From contig CAJTXX010000038.1 of the NCBI GenBank assembly GCA_910584145.1, forward strand, positions 1 to 22,712: a stretch of 22,712 nt of DNA, written 5' to 3'. The notes beneath the pieces are model-generated. The model searched no databases. It was not told the origin of the DNA and saw nothing but the letters and a program-made list of their open reading frames with translations. The stretch's first letter is position 1. Each line of letters starts with the position of its first letter. The DNA comes from an uncultured Eggerthellaceae bacterium. Lineage in GTDB: Bacteria > Actinomycetota > Coriobacteriia > Coriobacteriales > Eggerthellaceae. The position numbers were made by a program, and so were the translations under genes. Below are positions 12,976 to 20,585 of this stretch, in pieces.

Positions 12976-14289
12976 TCAGACGTTGCGCGCCTTTAGATGG
13001 CGGCGGCAATCCCGTTCCGTTATGGGTCCGGCTTCGGTTCCTGCGAGCGATCGGAGCTTCGGTGATGCTGACACGCCTTCGAAATCCTCGGTGCGCATGC
13101 GAAGGAATGCGCCGGGCTGGATGGGAGCATCGCTCTCGAAAGCGTAGCGGTTGCAGGAGCGGTTGGCGCAGGGCACCGGCTCGGGCAGCATGCCATCGTC
13201 AGGCAGCCAGATCAGGTTGCGGATGCGCAGGCGGCGCATCGGTTCGCGCGGGGCCAGCACCTCCACCGGGTCTTTCTCGCTGAACCGGTTGCGGCACCGC
13301 ACCGTCACCCGGAAGGCATCGCCGCACGGCTCGCAGCTCAACACGTCGGCCACATGCACCGTCTCCTTCGTGTAGCCCTCATGCACGCATTCCTGCTCGG
13401 CCTCGCCGAAGAAGAAACCGGTGCCATACGGCCGATGCGATATCGCCAGCAGCTCGTCAGCCACCTCCGCGGCCGGCTCGCCATCGAGCACGCGTCGATA
13501 CGCGCCCACCACGGTGGCAACGTAGAACGCCTTCTTGTTGCGCCCTTCTATCTTGATGGAATCCACCCCGGCCGCCGCCAGCGCATCCAGATACGCCAGC
13601 ATGTTCAAATCCTTAGCGTTCATGATGAGCGTGCCGCGGTCGGTCTGCTCGATGGGGAAATGCTCGCCGGGGCGCAGCTCCTCCTCGAGCGTGTAGTTCC
13701 ACCGGCACGACTGCGAGCACGCGCCGCGGTTGCCGCTGCGCCCGGTGAGGTACGAGCTTATCAGGCACCGCCCCGACACCGCCATGCACATGGCGCCATG
13801 CGCGAACACCTCTATCTGCAAGCCGGGCGGAGCATCCTGCCGCAAGCGGGCGATATCGGAAAGCGACATCTCGCGGGCGCATACCACGCGCGATGCCCCT
13901 AGGCTGTGCCACACGCGCGCAGCTTCCGCATTCGCCACGCTGGCCTGCGTGGACACGTGCAGCTCCACGCGCGGCGCATGCTCGCGAGCCAGCGCGAACG
14001 CGCCCATATCGCCGATGATGAGCGCATCGGCCCCAGCGTCCTGCACCATGCGGAAATAGCTCGGCAGCACGTCCAGATCGTCCGCCATCATCAGCACGTT
14101 GCAGGTCACATGCACCTTCACGCCCCGCTCATGCGCGAACGCCACCGCACGCGCCAGCTCTTCAGCCGTGAAGTTGTCGGCCCGCGCCCGCATGCCGAAC
14201 CGATCAGCCGCAAGATACACCGCATCGGCCCCGAAGGCCACCGCAGCGCGCAGCTGCTCCATCCCACCTGCGGGCGCTAGAAGCTCCAT
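12976..14289 (-). CDS. U32 family protein (TrhP/RlhA-like tRNA or rRNA hydroxylation)
   Basis: A 437-residue protein with the U32 signature EVFAHGAMCMAVSGRC at 160-175. C168 and C175, with C191 and C195 in RGACSQSCRW, are the expected iron-sulfur ligands. The N-terminus (MELLAPAGGMEQLRAAVAFG, ADAVYLAADRFGMRA) forms the family's TIM-barrel start, and a YegQ-like C-terminal domain follows near 300-437. Members such as TrhP hydroxylate U34 of tRNAs using prephenate; RlhA acts on 23S rRNA. Despite the old 'peptidase' name, proteolysis is doubtful. Which RNA is modified cannot be told here. It starts 12 nt after the SDR gene's stop, so the two are co-transcribed. Confidence 0.9.
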   Translation of the reverse strand: MELLAPAGGMEQLRAAVAFGADAVYLAADRFGMRARADNFTAEELARAVAFAHERGVKVHVTCNVLMMADDLDVLPSYFRMVQDAGADALIIGDMGAFALAREHAPRVELHVSTQASVANAEAARVWHSLGASRVVCAREMSLSDIARLRQDAPPGLQIEVFAHGAMCMAVSGRCLISSYLTGRSGNRGACSQSCRWNYTLEEELRPGEHFPIEQTDRGTLIMNAKDLNMLAYLDALAAAGVDSIKIEGRNKKAFYVATVVGAYRRVLDGEPAAEVADELLAISHRPYGTGFFFGEAEQECVHEGYTKETVHVADVLSCEPCGDAFRVTVRCRNRFSEKDPVEVLAPREPMRRLRIRNLIWLPDDGMLPEPVPCANRSCNRYAFESDAPIQPGAFLRMRTEDFEGVSASPKLRSLAGTEAGPITERDCRRHLKARNV

Positions 14290-14301
14290 GTGCGCGCAGC
14301 C

Positions 14302-15051
14302 CTACGCTTTCGCCAGGCCGTCTACAGGGATGACCGCGCCCGAGATGTAGCTCGCCATGTCGGATGCCAGGAACAGGAAGGCATTCGCGATATCCTCCGG
14401 CTCGGCCATGCGGCCCAGCGGGATGGAGGCGATGAGCGGCTTGATGAGGTTATCGGGCAGCGCATCCACCATGTCGGTGTGGGTGATGCCCGGCGCCACC
14501 GCATTCACGCGGATGCCCACGGGCGCCAGCTCGCGCGCGAGCGACAGCGTCAGGCCGTTCACGGCGAACTTGGAGATGGGATAGGCGCTACCGGAAGGCT
14601 GCGCGTGCTTGCCCACCATCGACGAGGTGTTGATGATGCACCCGCTACCCTGCCCCTCCATGATGCGCGCAGCGGCCTGGCTGCACACGAACGTGGCAGT
14701 CAGGTTCAGATCCATCACCTTCTGGAACTCGTCGAGCGTGTAGTCGAGCAACGCCGTGCGCGAGCTCATGCCGGCGTTGTTGCACAGCACATCGAGCTTG
14801 CCGAACGCGGCCACCACCTGCTCGAACGCCTCCTGCACCGCAGCCGGGTCGTCGAGCGCGGGCGCGATGCCCATCACGCCGTCGGCGAGCCCCTCTTCGG
14901 CCAGCTTCGCCACGGCCGCGTCCGCCGTCTCCTGGCGCGAACCGGCCAGCGCCACCTTCGCGCCGTTCTTCAAGAACTCCCGTACGATCGCATACCCGAT
15001 ACCGCGCGTGCCGCCGGTGACGATCGCCACCTTCCCATCCAAGATGCCCAT
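14302..15051 (-). CDS. Short-chain dehydrogenase/reductase (SDR)
   Basis: A 249-residue classical SDR: cofactor motif TGGTRGIG (12-19), NNAG (91-94), catalytic N116, S144, Y157 and K161 (in SSMVGKHAQPSGSAYPISK), and an SDR-type ending SYISGAVIPVDGLAKA. R39 after the second strand suggests a preference for NADP(H). Relatives include 3-oxoacyl-ACP reductases and hydroxysteroid dehydrogenases; the substrate is not predictable. The start at 15051 follows AAGGAG. It sits between the remains of a DMT transporter and the U32 gene, downstream of the OYE-type reductase, so it may share a redox pathway with the latter; that link is inferred only from proximity. Confidence 0.93.
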   Translation of the reverse strand: MGILDGKVAIVTGGTRGIGYAIVREFLKNGAKVALAGSRQETADAAVAKLAEEGLADGVMGIAPALDDPAAVQEAFEQVVAAFGKLDVLCNNAGMSSRTALLDYTLDEFQKVMDLNLTATFVCSQAAARIMEGQGSGCIINTSSMVGKHAQPSGSAYPISKFAVNGLTLSLARELAPVGIRVNAVAPGITHTDMVDALPDNLIKPLIASIPLGRMAEPEDIANAFLFLASDMASYISGAVIPVDGLAKA

Positions 15052-15093
15052 GATGCGCTCCTTCGTTGTTTTCGATAGATTCGCGTAATGATA

Positions 15094-15412
15094 TCAGATG
15101 AACGTAAAACCAACGCCGAAGCAAAGCCCAACGGCTGCTCCCACCTCGCCTCGCGCGAGCGTGCAACGCCTACGTTGGCCGCTGCCGCAGCGCGGGAACC
15201 TGCGGCGCGCTCACGTGCTGCCACCGCACACCGCGCACGCGTTGCACCAGGAGCGCCGCCAAGAACAGCAGCACGCCGAACGTGGCCTGCCCCGCCGTGG
15301 TCTGCTGCCACGTGAACCCGGCTCCGAACGCCGTCTTTATGACCGGCGCCATGCCGCCGTAGCTGACCCCCGCCAAAAGCACCAGCACCGCGCTCGCTAT
15401 CCTGCTCTTCAC
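15094..15412 (-). pseudogene. Remnant of a DMT/EamA-family transporter
   Basis: From a GTG at 15412 an 80-codon frame encodes the first two helices of an EamA-type transporter: VKSRIASAVLVLLAGVSYGG, then a FTWQQTTAGQATFGVLLFL segment, followed by RGVRWQHV. The intact family has ten helices and about 300 residues, but here the frame stops at 15170. In another frame, GEVGAAVGLCFGVGFTFI followed by a stop at 15094 resembles the end of such a protein. A large internal deletion that joined start and end out of frame is the simplest explanation. It lies 46 nt after the OYE-type gene and 42 nt before the SDR gene. It could instead be a shortened functional membrane protein, which is less likely. Confidence 0.7.
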
Positions 15413-15458
15413 GCCTCGCTGCGCTCCGCTGATCGCCGCACCGCCGCCTCTCCTGAAC

Positions 15459-17405
15459 CTAGATGTCCAGCGCAGCGTGGTATGCCTCGTAGATCGCCAG
15501 GCAGATGTTCGCGGGGCGCTGCGCATCGCCGATGATGCGCACGAAGGGGGCGCCATCGCGCAGGTCGTCCACGATGGCGCTGCGGCTGCGGCGCCCGATA
15601 GCGCAGATGGCCGTGCCGCCGAGCACCTGCTCGGCGCCGTCAGCATCCGCCACGCGCACGCCGCCTGCGCACACCGCCAGAGCGCGCGTGCCCACATGGA
15701 TATCAACGCCAGCCGCTTCCAACTGCTCCAACAAGATGGGGCGGTTGCGTATGTTCGCATCGGGCGCCAGCTCTGGGCCCATTTCCACCAGGTGCGCCAC
15801 CCGGCCCTGCTGCGCCATCAACAGCGCGCACTCGCATCCGGTGAGCCCGCCGCCGATCACCACCACCTCGCTACCAGGATCGGCAGCCTCCAGATACAGC
15901 TCATCTATGCCAACGACCCACGCGCCCTCCTCCACCGGGATGGGCAGGCGCAGCTCCTCAGAGCCCACCGCCACGATGAGCGCATCGGGCTTGAATACCT
16001 CGCAGAATGCGGCATCGACCGGTTGGTTCATGATGATATGCACGCCAGCCCGCTGGCACAGGCGCTCATAGGTGCGCGCCAGCTCGTACATGTCATGCTT
16101 GAACGGCAGCGCCTCCTCGGTGTTCAAGATGCCGCCCAGCCGCCCGCCAGCCTCGCAGAGCGTCACGTCATGCCCGCGCAGCGCAGCCGTGTGCGCCGCC
16201 TTCATGCCTGCGATGCCGCCGCCGGCCACCAGCACGCGGCGCGGATGCAGCACCGGCGCCACCTCAAAGCCCTCGAGCTCGCGCCCGATCAGCGGGTTCA
16301 CCGCGCAACGGCGCGTCTGCGTCACCGGCCGCTCCGCCATGCACGCGAAGCAGCGCACGCATTTCACCACCTCGTCGCCGCGGTTCGCCATCACCTTGTT
16401 CGGCAGCTCAGGGTCGGCCAGAAGGCCGCGCGCCATCGCCACCACGTCAGCCTGCCCGCTAGCGATGATCTCCTCCATCTGCTGCGGGTCGGAAAGCCCG
16501 CCGATAGTAGCCACCGGCACGCTCACGCACTGCTTGATGCGCGCCGCCAACGGCACGTTCACGCCGTGCTCGCGGAACATCGACGGGTGCGTGATGGAGA
16601 AGCCGAACTGGTACGACCCCGCCGACACGTGGATCAAGTCCACCAGATCCTCCAGCGCCTGCGCGATGCAGCAGCCCTCCTCCACGTCGTAGCCGCCGTC
16701 GAACAGCTCGGCGCCGCTCATGCGCAGCTCGATGGGGAAGCGCAGCCCCACCGCCTGCCGCACCGCGCCCAGCACCTCGCGCGCGAACCGCACACGGCCC
16801 TCCAGCGAGCCGCCGTAGCCGTCCTCGCGCTTGTTGAAGAACGGCGACAGGAACTGGTTCAGCAGCCAGCCGTGGCCCGCATGCACCATGCACATCTGGA
16901 AGCCCGCGCGCTTCGCCAGCGTCGCCGCCTCCGCATACGATGCCACGATATCGGCGATCTGCTCAGCCGAGAGCGCCCGCACCGGCATGCCGTCGGGGCG
17001 CACACCGTCGCTCGGGCCCCACTGGCAGAGCTCGCCCTTCGCCTTCTTGTCCACCATGTACGTGCCGGCGTACTGCCCGGAATGCGACAGCTCGATGGAC
17101 GCCACCGCGCCGTGACGCTTGATGCCGTCGGCCACATACGCGAACGCGCCCAGCTGCCCCGGCGTCGCCAGCGACAGATGCAGCATCTGCGAACCGTCGG
17201 TGTCGGGGTGCACCACCAGCTCGCTCACGGTGACGCTCGCTGCGCCGCCCTTCGCGCGCGCCTCGTAGAACCCCTGCGTGCGCGGCCCGGGCGTGCCCTC
17301 CGCGGTTATGTCGGTCGCCCCCATCGGCGCCGACGCCATGCGGTTGCGCAGCACCACATCTCCCAACGCGAGCGGTTTGCACAGGTTCGGATGATCGCGC
17401 TTCAT
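15459..17405 (-). CDS. NADH:flavin oxidoreductase / 2-enoate reductase-type OYE-FAD fusion
   Basis: A 648-residue enzyme. Residues 1-335 form an Old Yellow Enzyme FMN barrel (RNRMASAPMGA, catalytic HAGHGWLLNQFLSP with H175 and H178, NKREDGYGGS). C349, C352, C356 and C367 bind a 4Fe-4S cluster (CVRCFACMAERPVTQTRRC). Residues 389-648 form FAD and NAD(P)H domains with VLVAGGGIAGMKAA and VVVIGGGLTGCECA. This layout is shared by 2,4-dienoyl-CoA reductase, 2-enoate reductase and the bile-acid enzymes BaiCD/BaiH; it reduces activated C=C bonds with electrons from NAD(P)H. The substrate is unknown. The start at 17405 follows GGAGG. The SDR gene downstream may supply or use a keto intermediate. Confidence 0.94.
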   Translation of the reverse strand: MKRDHPNLCKPLALGDVVLRNRMASAPMGATDITAEGTPGPRTQGFYEARAKGGAASVTVSELVVHPDTDGSQMLHLSLATPGQLGAFAYVADGIKRHGAVASIELSHSGQYAGTYMVDKKAKGELCQWGPSDGVRPDGMPVRALSAEQIADIVASYAEAATLAKRAGFQMCMVHAGHGWLLNQFLSPFFNKREDGYGGSLEGRVRFAREVLGAVRQAVGLRFPIELRMSGAELFDGGYDVEEGCCIAQALEDLVDLIHVSAGSYQFGFSITHPSMFREHGVNVPLAARIKQCVSVPVATIGGLSDPQQMEEIIASGQADVVAMARGLLADPELPNKVMANRGDEVVKCVRCFACMAERPVTQTRRCAVNPLIGRELEGFEVAPVLHPRRVLVAGGGIAGMKAAHTAALRGHDVTLCEAGGRLGGILNTEEALPFKHDMYELARTYERLCQRAGVHIIMNQPVDAAFCEVFKPDALIVAVGSEELRLPIPVEEGAWVVGIDELYLEAADPGSEVVVIGGGLTGCECALLMAQQGRVAHLVEMGPELAPDANIRNRPILLEQLEAAGVDIHVGTRALAVCAGGVRVADADGAEQVLGGTAICAIGRRSRSAIVDDLRDGAPFVRIIGDAQRPANICLAIYEAYHAALDI

Positions 17406-17442
17406 ACGGGCCTCCTGCCACGCCAGCTTATCTGATGCAGCC

Positions 17443-17448
17443 AGTGTA
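17443..17448 (-). promoter_or_regulatory. Extended -10 promoter of the OYE-SDR-U32 unit
   Basis: The minus strand reads TGC-TACACT here, a good extended -10, placing transcription start near 17437 and a short leader of about 30 nt. No convincing -35 is seen at 16-18 bp. Confidence 0.4.
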
Positions 17449-17472
17449 GCACCGCAGCGCCCCGCAACAGCG

Positions 17473-18741
17473 CTATCTTTTGAGCAGGAAATCGATCAGC
17501 TTCACGATCCTCACACCGTCGATCGTCTTCGGATAACGCCCGTCGCGCACCACGACCATCTTCGGGAATGCGTCTTTCACTGCCAACAAAGGTCTCAGCT
17601 CGCGCTCTTGCGTAGCCGGATCGAGCATGGTCTCAGTCACCTGTATATAGATGCGCTCGCCAGCTCGCTCAGCCACGAAGTCTATCCCACCGTCGCGCAA
17701 CTTGCCCACGGATACCTCAAAACCGTCGTATCTCAGCTGGAGATAGACGATGTTCTCCAGCATACGGCCCTGATCGGTCCCCCGATACGAATCCAGGAAG
17801 GTGCGGATCGCCGGATCGACCACATAATGCTTCTTGTTCGTCTTCAAGAGGCTCTTGCCCTTTATGTCATAACGCCGCACCTCATAGAAAAGATACGCTT
17901 CGCGCAATGCGTTCATGTACGCATCCACGGTTTCGCTCGATATGCTCGAACCCTCCGCCCGGAGTGCACGCGATATGCTATGCGCCGAGCTCTCATTGCC
18001 AACGTTGTCTGCAAGGAAATCGCAGATGCGACGGAGCAGATCGGGGCTTCTCAGCGCCCTCCTCCCGCGACGCCGATCACGCTCGAGGATATCGCGCACG
18101 ATGACCGTCTCCATCAATGAGCGGCAATAGATCCGGTGCTCTTCCTGATCGGGTGGCGAGAGCGCCAAGAAGGGGAAGCCACCATAATGCCGATATTCCT
18201 CGAATAGGCTCTCAAGCGTGACGATGGAGCCATCAGCAGCCTCTGCGATATCTGCCTTTCCGCTGCTCTCCGACCATGACATCCCGCGGAAGTCCAGGTA
18301 CTCAGCGAACACGAGCGGTTGCATCTCTATCTCCACATAGCGACCCGACAATAAGGTCGATATCTCGCTCGAGAGGAGGAAGGCGTTCGAACCCGTCAGA
18401 TAGATATCGCAGTCGAGGTCGACACGCAGCCCATTGATAGCGCGCTCCCAGCCTGTCACCTCTTGCAGCTCGTCAAAGAACAGGTATGGATGCCCCACTC
18501 CCTCTGCGCGCGCCCGCACGAGCGTATATAAGGTGCGATAGTCGTCGATCCCATCGAATTCCATCGACTCCATCTTGAAGGAGAGCAAACGCCTCTCTGG
18601 AATACCGCTCTTTGCGAGATGTTGGCGCATCATATCGAGCAGGGTGGATTTTCCGCAACGTCGAACACCGGTCACCACCTTCACCATATCTTTGTCCTGG
18701 AAGGCGATGAGCTGATCGAGATACCTTGCACGTGGGACCAT
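17473..18741 (-). CDS. AAA family ATPase with DUF4143-type C-terminal domain
   Basis: A 422-residue protein. Walker A is GVRRCGKST (25-33), Walker B YLFFDE (86-91) followed by LQE, and a sensor LTGSNA lies at 115-120. The C-terminal third has a nuclease-like fold: DGFEVSVGKLRDGGIDFVAE, then a YIQVTE segment, with the D/E-x-Q spacing of PD-(D/E)XK-related domains. Proteins of this AAA_14/DUF4143 class are widespread and mobile, often present in many paralogous copies; their role is unknown, with toxin-antitoxin-like or DNA-binding roles suggested. The start at 18741 follows GGGG. It has its own promoter with a palindrome and lies between unrelated genes on the same strand. Confidence 0.9.
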   Translation of the reverse strand: MVPRARYLDQLIAFQDKDMVKVVTGVRRCGKSTLLDMMRQHLAKSGIPERRLLSFKMESMEFDGIDDYRTLYTLVRARAEGVGHPYLFFDELQEVTGWERAINGLRVDLDCDIYLTGSNAFLLSSEISTLLSGRYVEIEMQPLVFAEYLDFRGMSWSESSGKADIAEAADGSIVTLESLFEEYRHYGGFPFLALSPPDQEEHRIYCRSLMETVIVRDILERDRRRGRRALRSPDLLRRICDFLADNVGNESSAHSISRALRAEGSSISSETVDAYMNALREAYLFYEVRRYDIKGKSLLKTNKKHYVVDPAIRTFLDSYRGTDQGRMLENIVYLQLRYDGFEVSVGKLRDGGIDFVAERAGERIYIQVTETMLDPATQERELRPLLAVKDAFPKMVVVRDGRYPKTIDGVRIVKLIDFLLKR

Positions 18742-18784
18742 CCGAACCCCTATCTTACGAGAGCGCGTGGTCGATCATTTTTAA

Positions 18785-18804
18785 CATATTATATCGATAA
18801 TATG
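18785..18804 (-). promoter_or_regulatory. Promoter and palindrome of the AAA ATPase gene
   Basis: CATATTAT-ATCG-ATAATATG is a perfect 8-bp inverted repeat. On the minus strand it includes a consensus TATAAT -10 at 18788-18793, so a protein bound there would block transcription. The leader is about 40 nt. The ribosome site is GGGG just before the ATG at 18741. Confidence 0.5.
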
Positions 18805-18892
18805 CCTATTCGATGACTCATTTTCCTACATACCATTTTTCTGAACAGGATTATATAGCTATCTAACTGGCATTATGCAGATTCATAAACCG

Positions 18893-18927
18893 TGTGAAAA
18901 ACTTTCAAAAAATGTAAGTTTTTCACA
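18893..18927. terminator. 12-bp AT-rich perfect hairpin, likely bidirectional terminator
   Basis: TGTGAAAAACTT (18893-18904) and AAGTTTTTCACA (18916-18927) are perfect inverted repeats with an 11-nt loop; runs of five T occur in the stem on both strands. It lies 53 nt after the MATE stop codon, the place for that operon's terminator. The stem is AT-rich and no T-tract follows outside it, so efficiency is uncertain. The rest of the AT-rich 18742-18979 gap shows only the palindrome at 18785. Confidence 0.5.
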
Positions 18928-18979
18928 TACGATTGTGCTAAACGCCCCGCCTGCCGCGACAGCCTGCGCGCCCGCGCGG

Positions 18980-20575
18980 TCAGGCCGCCGGCAGCGACGT
19001 CTGCATCTTGCGCAAACGGCGCATCTCCCACACGATGAACAGGCCCACCGTGAACACCGCCATGAAGTCCGATATGGGCGCGGCGAAATACAGCGCGTCC
19101 AGTCCGTCGAACTGCGGCGCGATATGCGGCAGCACCTGCGGCATGATGAACAGCAGCGGCATCAGGAACAGTATCTGGCGCGTCAGCGTCAAGAAGATGG
19201 ACTTCGCCGGCTGCCCCGTCGCCTGGAAGTAATTCGCACCGACGATCTGGAACCCCACGAAAGGCAGCGCCAGGAACTGCACTTTCAGCGCGAACACCGT
19301 GAACGCCACCAGTCCCTCATCGCGTATGCCGAACGCATTGGCGATAGCATCAGGGAACAGCATGATAGCGCCCCATTCCACCACGCTGAACACCGTGGCC
19401 ACCGCGATGCCCAACCACAGCGTCTTGCGCACGCGGGCGATCTTCTTCGCGCCGTAATTGAACCCGAGCAGCGGCTGCAACGCGATGGCGATGCCGATCA
19501 GCGGCATGACCGAGAACATGCCGATGCGGTTCACCACCCCGATCGACGCCAGCGCGTTCACCGTTCCGATGGCGCTCTGCGCGCCGTAGACCACCAGCTG
19601 GAAGTTCAGCGCGAAATTCACCGCCGCCATGCCCGCCTGCACGGCGAAGCTGGGGAATCCGTATGCCACGATGGTGCCGATCATGCGGCCGCGCGGCGCA
19701 AGATAGCGCCAGCGTATGCGCAGCGCCACATCCTTCGTGAAGAAGAAGTACGCCAGCACCGCCGCCGCCGAGCACGCCTGCCCAGCCAGCGTGGCGAACG
19801 CGCTGCCCGCCACGCCCCACCCGGCCACGATGACGAACCAGTAGTTGAAGCCGGTGGCCGCCACCAGCCCCAGCACCATCGTGCCCAGCGCCACGTTGGG
19901 CGAGCCGCACGTGCGGATGAAGTTGTTGACGCCCATGCCGATGCTCTGGAGCACGAAGCCGAAGCAGAGTATCTGTATGAACGTGCGGGCATAGGGACGC
20001 ACCTCGTCGGTGGCGCTTGATGCGGTCAGCAGCGCGTCCATCAGCGCCGGCGTCGCTGCGGCAGCGGCCACCACCACCCACAGCACCACCGACAGCGTTA
20101 TCACATTGCCGAGCGCCCGCTCGGCTGCCTCGCGCTTACCCTGCCCAAGACGCAGCGCCGCCAGCGCGTTGCCACCATTGCCGATCAGCATAGCCAGCGC
20201 CATGAACACGATCATGATAGGGTTCGCCACCGTCACCGCCGACAGGCCGATCTCGCCCACCGCATGCCCCAAGAACATGGAGTCGATCAGATTGTACGAG
20301 CCGTTCACCAGCATGCCCACCACCGAGGGGATGGCGAACTCCGCTATCAGGCGCCCGACGGGCTCGGTGCCCATGCGCGCCACGCGCGCATCCTTGCCGC
20401 CAGAGCCCGAGCGGCGAGCGCCCGCCGGCTCAGCGGGCGGCGCCGCTTCCGAGCCGCCCGAACCGCCCAGACCACCCGAACCAGCGTCCGCACCGCCGCC
20501 ATCCCGCTCAGCCCGCAGAGGCTCCTCCACCGCCGCGGTCCGCTCTCGCTCCTGCTCCGTCATCCGCTCCCCCAT
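18980..20575 (-). CDS. MATE family efflux transporter
   Basis: A 531-residue protein. Residues 1-65 are a disordered Gly/Ala/Glu-rich extension not usual in the family. The MATE body follows: GTEPVGRLIAEFAIPSVVGM, LVNGSYNLIDSMFLGHAVGE, then GNGGNALAALRLGQGKREAA, and later GMFSVMPLIGIAIALQPLLG with NYGAKK, all matching MepA/NorM-like transporters with 12 helices. It exports cationic drugs or metabolites using a Na+ or H+ gradient. The start at 20575 is 10 nt after the stop of the MFS gene, so both pumps form one operon. An alternative start deleting the extension is possible at the methionine of ARMGTEP (residue 68). Confidence 0.92.
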   Translation of the reverse strand: MGERMTEQERERTAAVEEPLRAERDGGGADAGSGGLGGSGGSEAAPPAEPAGARRSGSGGKDARVARMGTEPVGRLIAEFAIPSVVGMLVNGSYNLIDSMFLGHAVGEIGLSAVTVANPIMIVFMALAMLIGNGGNALAALRLGQGKREAAERALGNVITLSVVLWVVVAAAAATPALMDALLTASSATDEVRPYARTFIQILCFGFVLQSIGMGVNNFIRTCGSPNVALGTMVLGLVAATGFNYWFVIVAGWGVAGSAFATLAGQACSAAAVLAYFFFTKDVALRIRWRYLAPRGRMIGTIVAYGFPSFAVQAGMAAVNFALNFQLVVYGAQSAIGTVNALASIGVVNRIGMFSVMPLIGIAIALQPLLGFNYGAKKIARVRKTLWLGIAVATVFSVVEWGAIMLFPDAIANAFGIRDEGLVAFTVFALKVQFLALPFVGFQIVGANYFQATGQPAKSIFLTLTRQILFLMPLLFIMPQVLPHIAPQFDGLDALYFAAPISDFMAVFTVGLFIVWEMRRLRKMQTSLPAA

Positions 20576-20585
20576 GACTTACGCC

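Noticed and set aside
15477..17405. Assignment of the OYE fusion as a bile-acid enzyme (BaiCD/BaiH)
   Set aside because: The domain layout is shared with many enoate reductases and no other bai-type gene is nearby, so the name is not supported.
15477..17435. A 652-codon open frame on the plus strand
   Set aside because: It is the antisense of the OYE/FAD oxidoreductase gene; its product is His/Arg/Ala-rich without domains, as expected from GC-rich codon bias on the opposite strand.
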